A DNA stretch of 64,000 bases, taken from contig NZ_JAFIBU010000001.1 of the NCBI RefSeq assembly GCF_017833255.1, positions 3,776,501-3,840,500 of the forward strand, written 5' to 3'. Under the pieces are notes generated by a model that was given only the letters and a program-made list of their open reading frames with translations, did no database searches and was not told the origin of the DNA. This document shows positions 18,872-29,082 of this stretch, one piece after another; the first letter of the stretch is position 1; every line of letters starts with the position of its first letter. The position numbers were made by a program, and so were the translations under genes. Source of the DNA: Paenibacillus sp. PvR098. GTDB taxonomy: Bacteria; Bacillota; Bacilli; Paenibacillales; NBRC-103111.

Positions 18872-20524
18872 TTAAACCGCCTCTTTCGCGAAACTTAATC
18901 CGCCTCTTGCTTCTTTCAAATATTGAAGTGCGGTCTCGTCATCCCATTCAAACACATCCCTCATAAAGTGAACGGTAGGCTCCAGCCAACGCTCAGCGTT
19001 CTTGTGGTCGAAGTTGACGGCCCCTGTACGGCGGTTGAGGAAATCGAGAGGGCGGGTGACCATTTCTTCTTCCATGCTGTATACGAGCGACGCCAGTACG
19101 TCGATCTCCATTCCATACGTTACTGACGCTTCGCGAAGAGTATCGAATTTACCATACACTGACGGCACGTTGCTGCCATAACGTCGGACAAGGACAGTCG
19201 CCTGCTTCTCAGACAAGCCTTGCTGAATGCCATGCTGCGTCCATTTGGCGGCAAATGCATCGAAGCCTTCCGGGAAATCACCGCCGGACAGCTTGACTTG
19301 ATCGGTGCTGCAGCCCGGGTACGTATGGTCGCTTTCTTTACCGATCTGCTCGGTCACCAGATCGACGACCCGTTCGGCCATTTTGCGGTACCCGGTCAAT
19401 TTGCCTCCTGCTATAGTGATGAGGCCCGATGGCGAGAGAAAGATTTCGTCCTTACGGGACAACTCGGACGGCGATTTGCCGTCTTCATGAATGAGCGGCC
19501 GCAGACCGGCCCAGCTGGCCTCGACGTCTTCTTCCGTAAGTCCGATGGTAGGAAACATATAATTCGCCGCAGCGAGCAAATAAGTCAAATCCGCTTTCGT
19601 CATCCGCGGATGCTCCAGATTGTCTTCGTAATTGGTGTCTGTCGTCCCGATATAGGTTTTGCCGTCCCGAGTTACCGCAAACACCATACGACCGTCCGGT
19701 GTATCGAAATAAATCGTCTGCCTCAGCGGGAAGCGGCTTTGATCTACAACGATATGCACTCCTTTCGTTAAGTGCAGACGCTTGCCTTGTTTCGATTTGT
19801 CCAGCTCGCGCAGCGTGTCCACCCAAGGGCCGGCCGCGTTCACGATCCTGCTTGCCCGAATCTTGAAGGAGCGTCCCGAATTCTGGTCCTCCGCCTGCAC
19901 ACCGGTAACCTTGCCGTTCTCATACAAGAATTGCGTCACTTTCGTGTAATTGACGGCTTTGGCCCCGCGGTCCACGGCAGCTTTCATGATTTCAATCGTG
20001 AGCCGCGCATCATCTGTGCGGTATTCGACATAGTAGCCGCCAGCAAGCAGCTTATCCTGCCACAGCAGCGGTTCTTTGGCGATCGTTTCGCTTTTGGACA
20101 GCATTTTGCGGCGTTCCTCCCGCTTGACTCCGGCAAGCCAATCGTACACGTAAAGACCGACGGATGTGGCCAGCTTCCCGTACGTGCCCCCTTTTATAAT
20201 CGGCATCAGCATCCACTCCGGGATGACGACATGCTGGGCATTTTCATGGACGATAGCGCGTTCGCGTCCGACTTCCCGCACAAGCTTGACCTCTCCTTGT
20301 TTCAAATATCTCAATCCGCCGTGAACGAGCTTTGTCGATCGGCTGCTGGTACCTGCCGCGAAGTCCTGCATCTCAATCAGCGCGACCTTGAGCCCGCGCA
20401 CCGCGCCGTCCAGCGCAATGCCAGCACCTGTAATCCCGCCTCCGATCACCAGCATATCGTAAGTTTCCTGTTCTAGCTCACGCTGAATGTCATCCCGTTT
20501 CAAGCTGGAGAACGCTTGTGTCAT
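18872..20524 (-). CDS. glpD: Aerobic glycerol-3-phosphate dehydrogenase
   Basis: From the ATG at 20524, which follows AAAGGAG, the product has 550 residues; an upstream in-frame start at 20551 would lie within the regulatory leader. This membrane-associated flavoenzyme oxidises glycerol 3-phosphate to dihydroxyacetone phosphate and feeds electrons to menaquinone. The FAD-binding loop DMLVIGGGITGAGIALDGAVRG is near residue 25, followed by SRSTKLVHGGLRYLK; the ITIAGGKLTGYRKMAE segment lies in the C-terminal half. It is divergent from glpK and preceded by a leader terminator that GlpP probably overrides. Confidence 0.96.
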   Translation of the reverse strand: MTQAFSSLKRDDIQRELEQETYDMLVIGGGITGAGIALDGAVRGLKVALIEMQDFAAGTSSRSTKLVHGGLRYLKQGEVKLVREVGRERAIVHENAQHVVIPEWMLMPIIKGGTYGKLATSVGLYVYDWLAGVKREERRKMLSKSETIAKEPLLWQDKLLAGGYYVEYRTDDARLTIEIMKAAVDRGAKAVNYTKVTQFLYENGKVTGVQAEDQNSGRSFKIRASRIVNAAGPWVDTLRELDKSKQGKRLHLTKGVHIVVDQSRFPLRQTIYFDTPDGRMVFAVTRDGKTYIGTTDTNYEDNLEHPRMTKADLTYLLAAANYMFPTIGLTEEDVEASWAGLRPLIHEDGKSPSELSRKDEIFLSPSGLITIAGGKLTGYRKMAERVVDLVTEQIGKESDHTYPGCSTDQVKLSGGDFPEGFDAFAAKWTQHGIQQGLSEKQATVLVRRYGSNVPSVYGKFDTLREASVTYGMEIDVLASLVYSMEEEMVTRPLDFLNRRTGAVNFDHKNAERWLEPTVHFMRDVFEWDDETALQYLKEARGGLSFAKEAV

Positions 20525-20557
20525 GGGGTGCTCCTTTCTGGAGACAGACAAATATGC

Positions 20558-20631
20558 AAAAAAGGAAAAAGACGCACAACAGCATCATTGACTTAACTCA
20601 ATGAAGGGTTGTGGTCTTTTTCCTCGTCTCC
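20558..20631 (-). promoter_or_regulatory. glpD leader terminator/antiterminator (predicted GlpP target)
   Basis: On the minus strand the glpD leader folds a stem between 20608-20623 and 20564-20580 (one bulge) with an inner 6-bp stem in its loop, and ends in seven T just before the ribosome binding site. GGAGACGA (20624-20631, minus strand) immediately precedes the stem. A terminator in this position is the classical arrangement for GlpP antitermination in B. subtilis glpD. The divergent 20632-20844 gap contains the promoters; a minus-strand TATAAT is at about 20644-20649. Confidence 0.8.
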
Positions 20632-20772
20632 GACCCAGTGGTTATTATATTGCCTTCATCATAAACTTTTTTTCCGTGGGTTGCAAGAGGTAAAGCACGG
20701 ATTTTCGCCGTAGGCCGGGCCAATTTTCATTCCGATGGAACTTTACAGAAACCGTGATTTCTTGTATCGTAG

Positions 20773-22347
<1,575 letters not shown>

Positions 22348-22365
22348 AGCAAGAGGAGTGATGAT

Positions 22366-22926
22366 TTGAAACCTGTAATTACCCAATCCATCGTGCCAGC
22401 GATTCGGAATATGAAAGATTTCGACCAGTTGTTAAAGACAGATTACGAGTTTCTCGTCCTCCTGAACGCGCATATCGCCCAAGTGAAGCCGCTGGTGCGC
22501 CGCGCCTCGGAGCAGGGCAAGAAAATGTTTCTTCACGCCGATCTCATCGAGGGGTTAAAGTCGGATGAGTACGCCACCGAATTTTTGGCGCAGGAAATCA
22601 GGCCTGCCGGCATTATATCCACCCGTAACAATGTCGTGCTCACGGCAAAGAAAAAAGGGCTGATTGCGATTCAACGCTTATTCATGCTGGATACCTTGGC
22701 GCTGGAGAACAGCTACATGCAGCTTGAGAAGACGAAGCCCGATTACGTCGAGGTGCTGCCCGGCATTATGCCGCATATTATCCGGGAGTTTCTGGAGGAA
22801 ACGAAAATCCCTGTGCTAGCAGGCGGCCTGATCCGTACCGAGGAAGATGTGCGGTTGGCGCTTGAAGCGGGAGCGACAGCGGTCACGACCTCAAGAAAAG
22901 CGCTTTGGCAGAAAAAAGAAGCCTGA
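22366..22926 (+). CDS. glpP: Glycerol-3-phosphate-responsive antiterminator
   Basis: The product is 186 residues, starting at TTG 22366 behind AAGAGGAG. GlpP binds glycerol 3-phosphate and lets RNA polymerase read through leader terminators of glp genes. It has a TIM-barrel-like fold; visible motifs are FLHADLIEGLKSDEYATEFL, PAGIISTRN and the phosphate-binding IPVLAGGLIRTEEDV. It is cotranscribed with glpK and lies between the two leaders (glpD and the phosphodiesterase) that look like its targets. Confidence 0.95.
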   Translation: MKPVITQSIVPAIRNMKDFDQLLKTDYEFLVLLNAHIAQVKPLVRRASEQGKKMFLHADLIEGLKSDEYATEFLAQEIRPAGIISTRNNVVLTAKKKGLIAIQRLFMLDTLALENSYMQLEKTKPDYVEVLPGIMPHIIREFLEETKIPVLAGGLIRTEEDVRLALEAGATAVTTSRKALWQKKEA

Positions 22927-22960
22927 GGGGTTAAATGAATCACCTTTACAAGAAATTCAT

Positions 22961-22989
22961 TTGAATACGGCAATTTTATATTTTATACT
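22961..22989 (+). promoter_or_regulatory. Promoter of the glycerophosphodiesterase gene
   Basis: -35 TTGAAT (22961-22966), a 17-base spacer and -10 TATACT (22984-22989). It sits about 170 bp before the gene, leaving room for the regulated leader. Confidence 0.7.
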
Positions 22990-23023
22990 GGGAACCAAGT
23001 TAATAATAGCGGTGACTTGAATT

Positions 23024-23089
23024 GGAGAAGACCTTCAACGGCTCGTATCTGTAAACCGGGTACGTGAAATTGAAGGTTATTCTTTTTTA
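23024..23089 (+). promoter_or_regulatory. Leader terminator before the glycerophosphodiesterase gene (predicted GlpP target)
   Basis: ACCTTCAA (23031-23038) pairs with TTGAAGGT (23070-23077), enclosing a second small stem, and runs into TATTCTTTTTT. GGAGAAGA (23024-23031) stands directly before and into the stem, matching GGAGACGA before the glpD leader stem. A terminator between promoter and gene implies antitermination, with GlpP the obvious candidate. Confidence 0.7.
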
Positions 23090-23157
23090 AGATTGGTTAA
23101 TGAGACGTGCTGAGATGCTGTTTTTCTTATTGAAAAGAAAAAGTTGAGGTGTTCGAT

Positions 23158-23877
23158 ATGCTCATTATTGCGCATAGGGGAGCTTCCGGATATGCTCCGG
23201 AAAATACGATGAAGGCGTTTCAATTAGCTGTAGATATGAAGGCGGACGGCATGGAGCTGGACCTGCATCTTACCAAGGATGGCGAAGTAGTCATTTGCCA
23301 TGACGATGATGTCAAAAGGACGACGAACGGCCAAGGACTGATCAAGGAGCTGACGCTTGAGCAGCTGCGGCGTTTGGATGCGGGCGCATGGCATAGCGAG
23401 CCATATGCAGGGGAAACGATTCCGACACTGCAGGAATTTATGGCTGTTGCTTCCGGCACGAACATGCTGATCAACTTCGAGATCAAAAATTTGCCTTACT
23501 ACCATAAGGGCATTGAGGAGAAACTGATTCGCTCCGTTCGTGATCATGACATGCTGGATCGGGTCATCGTATCCTCCTTCGATCATTACGCGCTGGCGGA
23601 GACGGCGCGTCTGGAGCCGTCGATGAAGCTGGGCGCGCTGTTCTCCACCAACATTATCAAACCTTGGGATTACGTACGACAGCTGCCGTTTGCCGTATAC
23701 AGTTTGCATCCGCATTATTCGTTCGTTGACGAAGCTTATATTCGCCAAAGTCATGCTCATGGATTCAAGGTCTATCCGTATACCGTTAACGAGGGGGAAT
23801 GGGCAGCTCCTTTAGCCCAAGCCGGGTTGGACGGCGTGATCACCGATGTTCCGGACCAGTTGAAAATCATCTTATAA
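23158..23877 (+). CDS. Glycerophosphodiester phosphodiesterase
   Basis: From ATG 23158 the product has 239 residues without a signal peptide. It hydrolyses glycerophosphodiesters to glycerol 3-phosphate and an alcohol. The GDPD-family motifs are clear: IAHRGASGYAPENTMKAF, the metal-binding ELDLHLTKDGEVVICHDD, and later INFEIKN. It supplies glycerol 3-phosphate to the GlpD pathway and is placed with the glp genes; the leader terminator supports membership of a GlpP regulon. A GTG at 23149 is a possible alternative start but overlaps the ribosome binding site. Confidence 0.93.
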   Translation: MLIIAHRGASGYAPENTMKAFQLAVDMKADGMELDLHLTKDGEVVICHDDDVKRTTNGQGLIKELTLEQLRRLDAGAWHSEPYAGETIPTLQEFMAVASGTNMLINFEIKNLPYYHKGIEEKLIRSVRDHDMLDRVIVSSFDHYALAETARLEPSMKLGALFSTNIIKPWDYVRQLPFAVYSLHPHYSFVDEAYIRQSHAHGFKVYPYTVNEGEWAAPLAQAGLDGVITDVPDQLKIIL

Positions 23878-23953
23878 CCTAGTACATTTGGCAGAACCAA
23901 TCTTGGTACCCTATCATACACTGTTATCATCTCACAAAGAAGAGGTGATAGAT

Positions 23954-24325
23954 TTGGTGAAGAGGGATATTAGTCTCAGGATGTTCTCGGGCTTTAACTT
24001 TACAGGGCGAAGCATTCATTTTAAACGTAGAGGCGTCGCGGTTCGCGATATGGGGGCCATACGATTTAACAACATCCTCTCCAGCTTCCGGCTTAGAGGG
24101 GGCGTTTTTACTGGAGTAACCCTGGTTTTGTTTTCCGGGACGAACTTCCAAGGCTCCTTCCGCATATTCCGAGGAAACCGGGACGTTGCGGATTTGAGAA
24201 ATTTCAATTTTAACAATGTTACGTCTTCGTTCATTCTGGTAAGCCGTCCGCTTACAACCGCTCAAATTAATGAAATTCAACGCACGGGTAACCCCCCGAG
24301 GGACATTTTGGTCATCAAACGGTGA
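23954..24325 (+). CDS. Small beta/gamma-crystallin-like protein
   Basis: Starting at TTG 23954 behind AGAGGTG, the product has about 123 residues. It contains two Greek-key motifs: MFSGFNFTGRSIHF with NNILSS, and LFSGTNFQGSFRIF with NNVTSS. The N-N-x-x-S-S form matches the calcium-binding signature of microbial beta/gamma-crystallins. No signal peptide is seen. Microbial relatives bind calcium and are often linked to stress or spores; the role here is unknown. The exact start is uncertain because two other near-cognate starts lie upstream in frame. Confidence 0.7.
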   Translation: MVKRDISLRMFSGFNFTGRSIHFKRRGVAVRDMGAIRFNNILSSFRLRGGVFTGVTLVLFSGTNFQGSFRIFRGNRDVADLRNFNFNNVTSSFILVSRPLTTAQINEIQRTGNPPRDILVIKR

Positions 24326-24347
24326 TGATCTGAATCCGAAATCATCC

Positions 24348-24387
24348 AAAAAACCTTAGTCGATGAATCATCGAACTAAGGTTTTTT
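24348..24387 (+). terminator. Terminator after the crystallin-like gene
   Basis: AAAAAACCTTAGT (about 24348-24360) pairs with ACTAAGGTTTTTT (about 24375-24387), with an inner CGATG/CATCG stem. Confidence 0.85.
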
Positions 24388-24393
24388 GGCATT

Positions 24394-24469
24394 TTCAGCA
24401 AACGCTCAGGAAATGCTCATCGTTTCTTCAGTTGCCGCTCAGATGCAATTCAGCTAAGGGGTCTATACT
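24394..24469 (+). promoter_or_regulatory. Six tandem YTCAG repeats at 11-bp spacing plus -10 box
   Basis: TTCAG 24394, CTCAG 24405, CTCAT 24416, TTCAG 24427, CTCAG 24438 and TTCAG 24449 are spaced by exactly 11 bases, one helical turn. The -10 TATACT (24464-24469) begins 15 bases after the start of the last repeat, and no consensus -35 is present, as expected for a promoter that needs an OmpR/PhoB-family activator. The same layout occurs at 25338-25413. Confidence 0.75.
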
Positions 24470-24512
24470 TCAATTTGTAAGCAAAAATAAAACAAAAAGG
24501 TGGAAAAAGGAT

Positions 24513-25283
24513 ATGAAAAAAATCGGCAAAAAAATGATTACAGGTACGTTGATCGCATCTTTCGTTCTTGGTGTTGGCTTTGTTGGGACGCTACATAATC
24601 AAGTTTTCGCGAATGAAGCGACATCGACGAATGCTTCGATTCAGAAACCGGACGGCGGGTCCGCATGGGGAGACAAGGGACGCGGAAAAATGCATCATGG
24701 CGAGCGCGGCGGCGGCTTCCGCGGGAACAATGTAGTTGAGCAGACCGCAACCTTGCTGGGTGTGGAGCAGAGCGTAATCATGGAAGCATTGAAGGAAGAT
24801 AAAACGCTGCTGCAAATTGCTCAAGAAAAAGGCTTGAGCGAGGAAGATTACCTGCAAAAGCTGACCGATGCTCAGACGGCAGCCATCGACGCCCAACTGA
24901 CAGCTGGAACATTGACTCAAGAGAAGGCGGATCAAATCAAGTCCGGCTTGTCCGATCGTCTTAAGCAGCAAATCGAGAAGAAAGGCTTCGGTGGAAAGGG
25001 TCCGGGCCGCGGCAAGATGCCTTTTGGCCATTTAGGAAACCCTGAGGAGTTAACGGAGATTCTGGGAGTGACACAAGAGGAGCTAACTGCGGGTCTGCAA
25101 GCTGGTAAATCGCTAGCGGAAATCGCAGAAGCAAAAGGCATCACGAAAGAGGAACTTGTTAGTAAGTTAAAGGACGGTATGACCGATCAATTGAACCAAT
25201 TTGTCGATCAGAAGGGAGTTTGGAACGCCAAACCAAAGGCTCCTTCCGATGCTGACGCGTCGAGTGCGGAAGCCGTAAACTAA
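24513..25283 (+). CDS. Secreted protein with two tandem helical modules
   Basis: The likely start is ATG 24513, giving 256 residues with a signal peptide (MKKIGKKMITGTLIASFVLG, cleavage near VFA-NE). After a Gly/Lys-rich segment come two similar helical modules. The first contains LLGVEQSVIMEALKEDKTLL and AQEKGLSEEDYLQKL; the second contains ILGVTQEELTAGLQAGKSL and AEAKGITKEELVSKL. Each ends in a basic Gly-rich or acidic linker. It resembles DUF2680-type exported proteins but is not assigned. It has its own terminator yet shares promoter architecture with the efflux operon next to it, so it may act in the same response. Confidence 0.75.
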   Translation: MKKIGKKMITGTLIASFVLGVGFVGTLHNQVFANEATSTNASIQKPDGGSAWGDKGRGKMHHGERGGGFRGNNVVEQTATLLGVEQSVIMEALKEDKTLLQIAQEKGLSEEDYLQKLTDAQTAAIDAQLTAGTLTQEKADQIKSGLSDRLKQQIEKKGFGGKGPGRGKMPFGHLGNPEELTEILGVTQEELTAGLQAGKSLAEIAEAKGITKEELVSKLKDGMTDQLNQFVDQKGVWNAKPKAPSDADASSAEAVN

Positions 25284-25288
25284 CCGAA

Positions 25289-25326
25289 GAAAAAGTACAG
25301 TCCGTGTCTGCGGACTGCACTTTTTT
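25289..25326 (+). terminator. Terminator after the secreted helical protein gene
   Basis: 25290-25304 pairs with 25311-25326 (CAGTCCG/CGGACTG core) and ends in six T. It separates this unit from the efflux operon 12 bases further on. Confidence 0.9.
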
Positions 25327-25337
25327 ACGTCCCGGCA

Positions 25338-25413
25338 TTCAGCAGATTTTCAGCATTCATTCAATTAACTTTCAGCTTGCGTTCAGATTGGATTCAGCAA
25401 TCCATATTAGAAT
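25338..25413 (+). promoter_or_regulatory. Second array of six tandem TTCAG repeats at 11-bp spacing plus -10 box
   Basis: TTCAG 25338, TTCAG 25349, TTCAA 25360, TTCAG 25371, TTCAG 25382 and TTCAG 25393, each exactly 11 bases apart. TAGAAT (25408-25413), a -10-like hexamer, starts 15 bases after the start of the last repeat, the same geometry as the array at 24394-24469. This strongly suggests one common response-regulator activator. Confidence 0.75.
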
Positions 25414-25450
25414 TATTATGGAAGTGAGATGATGGAAAGGGGAAAGAGGT

Positions 25451-27118
25451 ATGGAATTAAGCCGCAGCAGAAAGTGGATCATTGTGGTCTTAGCCGCGCT
25501 ATTATGCGGAGCGGGCACTTATTATTATGTACAACATTCAGCAGCGAAGCCTGCAGCGTCCACATCCCAGCAGCAAACAACGATGAAAGTAACCAAAGGG
25601 GCGATTACCTCTATGGTGTCGGGGACAACCCAATTCAAAGCACAGGATATGCAGAACATGGTTGTTCCGGTAGACGGATTGATCAAGACGATGAATTTGA
25701 CTCAAAATCAGGCTGTCAAGAAGGGGGACGTGCTTGTGGAGATCTCCGTCCCTTCGACGGAATCCACGTTAAAGGAAGCACAGGTTTCTCTGCAGCAAAT
25801 GGAAAAGGAACTGGCTAACCTTAAGGAAGAGAAAAACCACATGAGCATTTCCGCAACGCTCACCGGAAAACTTACCTTAGCTGCCAATTTGGATGTGGGA
25901 AGTTCAATCAATAAGCTGATGAAAGTGGCGACGATTTCTGATCCGTCAGAGTTCAAAGTGAAGCTGCCTTTTTATTTGCAGGATGCCGTTCAGTTCAAAA
26001 AAGGCGATGCGGTGGAGCTGACTGTGGATGGCTTTATGCTGACGAAGATGGGATCGGTTGAAACGATCAGCAGGGATATCAAAGCCGATGCATTTGGCAA
26101 CAAGCTTATCTACGTTGAAGTGACCGTGAATAATGACGGGACGCTCTCTGCGGGAACGATGGTGAAAGGAAGCGTCGCTTCATTAGAGCAAACAAAGGAA
26201 TCCACAGCGCAGGGAGCTTTGGATTATATCCATACAGCCGCAGTTTATGCCGGAGCGAGCGGAAATATCCAGAAGCTGAACTTTAAAGATGGGGAGACGG
26301 TGAACCAGGGTGATTTGATCGGGACCATTTATAACGATTCGCTCCAGGACGAGATCATCAGTAAAGAAGCGGCAATTGAGAGTCAGAAGATCAGGGTGTT
26401 CGATGCGGAGCAAAGGGTAAAGCAGCTGACCATTACGGCTCCGTTCGATGGTGTTTTTTCCGCTGATTTCGCGAACAGTCAAAGCAACGTGCTGAACAGC
26501 TATCCCGCAGGCGCACAAATCGAGGCAAATACGGCGCTGGGAGCGGTTGTCAGCTTAAGCACCATGCAGCTGCCCATTGCCGTGGATGAGCTGGATTTGA
26601 CCAGCATCAAGGTGGGTCAGAAAGCGCAAGTGAAGGTGGATGCTTTGTCCGGCCGGACGTTTGAGGGAGAAGTGACCTCCGTTTCTAACGTAGGGACAAC
26701 GAGTAATGGCGTTACGACTTATGTTGTGGTGGTATCGGTGCAGAACACAGAACAGAACGATTTGAAGTACGCGATGACCGCGACAGCGGAGATTTATATT
26801 CAGGACAAGAAAGATATTGTAATCATGCCGATCGAGGCGGTACAGACCCAAAGAGGAAAGACCTACGTTTCGCTTCAAAAAGCAGATGGTACAGTGGAGG
26901 AACAGCACGAGATACAAATTGGCATTCGGAGTGAAACGCACGTTGAAATCGTGAGCGGTCTGAACGAAGGCGAACAGGTCGTCATGCCGACAAGGAGAGC
27001 GACGACCAATCAGCAGTTCCCTGGCGGAGGTGGCGGATTCCCCGGTGCTGGCGGTGGGGGATTCTCTGGCGGCGGTATGGGCGGAGGAGGAAATTTTAGC
27101 GGCGGCGGACGCAACTAA
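25451..27118 (+). CDS. MacA/YknX-like periplasmic-adaptor (membrane fusion) protein
   Basis: The product has 555 residues. A single membrane anchor (residues about 9-27) is followed by a lipoyl/barrel-sandwich region starting near QNMVVPVDGLIKTMNLTQNQ, a coiled-coil with LKEAQVSLQQMEKELANLKEEK, a second barrel segment, and MacA-like C-terminal domains. The last 35 residues are almost pure Gly/Phe/Asn. Such proteins couple a MacB-like ABC transporter to external factors. GAAAGAGG precedes the ATG. It is the first gene of an operon with the ATPase and permease. Confidence 0.88.
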   Translation: MELSRSRKWIIVVLAALLCGAGTYYYVQHSAAKPAASTSQQQTTMKVTKGAITSMVSGTTQFKAQDMQNMVVPVDGLIKTMNLTQNQAVKKGDVLVEISVPSTESTLKEAQVSLQQMEKELANLKEEKNHMSISATLTGKLTLAANLDVGSSINKLMKVATISDPSEFKVKLPFYLQDAVQFKKGDAVELTVDGFMLTKMGSVETISRDIKADAFGNKLIYVEVTVNNDGTLSAGTMVKGSVASLEQTKESTAQGALDYIHTAAVYAGASGNIQKLNFKDGETVNQGDLIGTIYNDSLQDEIISKEAAIESQKIRVFDAEQRVKQLTITAPFDGVFSADFANSQSNVLNSYPAGAQIEANTALGAVVSLSTMQLPIAVDELDLTSIKVGQKAQVKVDALSGRTFEGEVTSVSNVGTTSNGVTTYVVVVSVQNTEQNDLKYAMTATAEIYIQDKKDIVIMPIEAVQTQRGKTYVSLQKADGTVEEQHEIQIGIRSETHVEIVSGLNEGEQVVMPTRRATTNQQFPGGGGGFPGAGGGGFSGGGMGGGGNFSGGGRN

Positions 27119-27149
27119 TGGTTTACTTGGGCGGAAGGAGTCGTTTTTA

Positions 27150-27866
27150 TTGAATATCATCGAATTGAATCAGATTACCAAAAGCTATACCCGTGGAGAA
27201 GAACAGCTTCACATCTTGAAGGGAATCTCGTTACATATTGCTGAGGGCGATTTTGTTGCCATTATCGGACCCAGCGGCTCGGGTAAATCGACACTGATGA
27301 ATACGATCGGACTTCTCGATTCACCCACGTCAGGAACGTATACCTTAGATGGTGTATCGACGGAAAACCTGTCGGATAACGGACTTGCCGAGCTTAGAAA
27401 TCGCAAGATCGGGTTTATTTTTCAACAGTTCAATTTACTTCCGAGGCTGACCGCCCTTGAAAATGTGGAACTGCCCATGATTTATGCAGGTATGGGGGTA
27501 AAAGTCAGGAAAGAAAGAGCCCAGACGATGCTGGTAGCTCTCGGAATGGGGCAGCGCGGTCACCATAAACCGAGCGAGCTTTCGGGAGGACAGCAGCAGC
27601 GGGTAGCCATTGCCAGAGCGCTGGCTATCTCCCCATCGTTGATTCTGGCCGATGAGCCTACAGGCGCGCTCGATTCAAAGACAGGCATTGAGGTGCTTGA
27701 ACTGATTACAAAGCTTAACGAAGAAGGCAATACCATCGTATTGATCACCCATGACAATCATATCGCGGATAACGCCAAGCGGGTGGTTACTTTGCGGGAT
27801 GGAGAAATCATTAGAGACGTACGGAATGCTCCTATGCCTGTATCGTCACAGGAGGCGGCGGGATGA
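27150..27866 (+). CDS. MacB/YknY-like ABC transporter ATPase
   Basis: The start is most likely TTG 27150, 9 bases after GGAAGGAG, giving 238 residues. Walker A is GPSGSGKST, the signature is LSGGQQQR, and Walker B is [12 protein letters not shown], the typical LolD/MacB form, followed by the H-loop ITHDNHIA. It drives the permease encoded next (4-base ATGA overlap). The family exports peptides, macrolides or lipoproteins by a mechanotransmission mechanism. Confidence 0.93.
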   Translation: MNIIELNQITKSYTRGEEQLHILKGISLHIAEGDFVAIIGPSGSGKSTLMNTIGLLDSPTSGTYTLDGVSTENLSDNGLAELRNRKIGFIFQQFNLLPRLTALENVELPMIYAGMGVKVRKERAQTMLVALGMGQRGHHKPSELSGGQQQRVAIARALAISPSLILADEPTGALDSKTGIEVLELITKLNEEGNTIVLITHDNHIADNAKRVVTLRDGEIIRDVRNAPMPVSSQEAAG

Positions 27867-29041
27867 GACCTTGGGAATTGGTTCGAATGGCGCTCGCAAC
27901 GGTACGGGCCAACCCGCTTCGTACCGTGCTGACCATGCTGGGAGTCATTATTGGAGTCGCCTCGGTTCTTACGCTGGTCTCGATTGGCCGGGGATCCTCG
28001 GAGGCTATCGCTAAGCAATATGAGAGTCTGGGAACGAATCTGCTCGTGGTTAATTTGATGGGCAATGGGCGGGCGACGCAGCTGAATTACGACGAACTGA
28101 TGGAGATGGAAAGTCTGCCCGGGTTTAAGGCGATTGCCCCGACCATGACGAAGAACAATTCGAATGTCAAATATGATCGTGAAACGGAAACGTATAACGT
28201 GATCGGCACGAATGATCGCTATTTGGAAATGCAGCAGGGAGAGGTGGCCGGCGGACGATTTCTTGCCCAAGCGGATATTGACTTTCGGAATCATGTGGCT
28301 GTGATCGGCAGCGAAGTCGCAACGGCATTTTTTGGTACCAGCGATCCGCTGGGCGAGAAGATCAATATCGACGGATTCGTATATACCGTGATCGGAAAGC
28401 TGAAAAGCAAAGGCTCCAATACGAGCGGAACCTCGCTCGACAGTTCCATTTATGTGCCGCTTTATACGCTGAGCCGGGATTTCAAATTAGGCAATATCCG
28501 GACCACGTATGTCGAAGCGTCCACAAGTGAGAATGTGGCTAGGGTTCAGACAATCGTGGAACGGTATCTCCAAAATAAATTTAACAGCACATCGGGCTAC
28601 AATATCTTTAACTCATCCCAGCTTATCAGCGCGAGGCAGTCGGCTTCCAGTACGATGACCAGCCAGCTCGTCAGTGTTGCGGCCATTTCACTTATGGTAG
28701 GCGGAATCGGCATCATGAATATTATGTTAGTCACCGTGAGCGAACGAACGAGGGAAATCGGCATTCGCAAATCAATTGGAGCTAAGAGGCGCAACATTCT
28801 GCTGCAATTTCTGGTAGAAGCGGTTCTCATCAGCGGCATGGGCGGCTTGATCGGCTTCGTATTAGGGATCGCGCTTTCCCTGGTTTGGCCTTATCTCAAT
28901 CCGAGTCAGACAACGAGTCTTTCCCTAGATGTCGGACTGTACGCTTTCTTGTTCTCCGTTCTGGTGGGCGTTGTTTTCGGTCTTTATCCCGCGAACAAAG
29001 CTTCCAAGCTTAAGCCGATCGATGCGCTTCGTACCGATTAA
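27863..29041 (+). CDS. MacB/YknZ-like ABC permease
   Basis: This 392-residue protein has an N-terminal membrane helix (VLTMLGVIIGVASVLTLVSI), a large extracytoplasmic MacB_PCD domain of about 230 residues and a C-terminal FtsX domain with three helices, including the GGIGIMNIMLVTVSERTREI motif. It forms the transporter with the ATPase and adaptor encoded upstream. The substrate is unknown. Confidence 0.93.
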   Translation: MRPWELVRMALATVRANPLRTVLTMLGVIIGVASVLTLVSIGRGSSEAIAKQYESLGTNLLVVNLMGNGRATQLNYDELMEMESLPGFKAIAPTMTKNNSNVKYDRETETYNVIGTNDRYLEMQQGEVAGGRFLAQADIDFRNHVAVIGSEVATAFFGTSDPLGEKINIDGFVYTVIGKLKSKGSNTSGTSLDSSIYVPLYTLSRDFKLGNIRTTYVEASTSENVARVQTIVERYLQNKFNSTSGYNIFNSSQLISARQSASSTMTSQLVSVAAISLMVGGIGIMNIMLVTVSERTREIGIRKSIGAKRRNILLQFLVEAVLISGMGGLIGFVLGIALSLVWPYLNPSQTTSLSLDVGLYAFLFSVLVGVVFGLYPANKASKLKPIDALRTD

Positions 29042-29082
29042 ACTTATACATCAGTATTTACTACCCCGGGAGGTTATTGGAA

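Noticed and set aside
22933-22962. AAATGAAT/ATTCATTT hairpin after glpP
   Set aside because: The stem is short and A/T-only with no T tract, and it merges with the promoter of the next gene.
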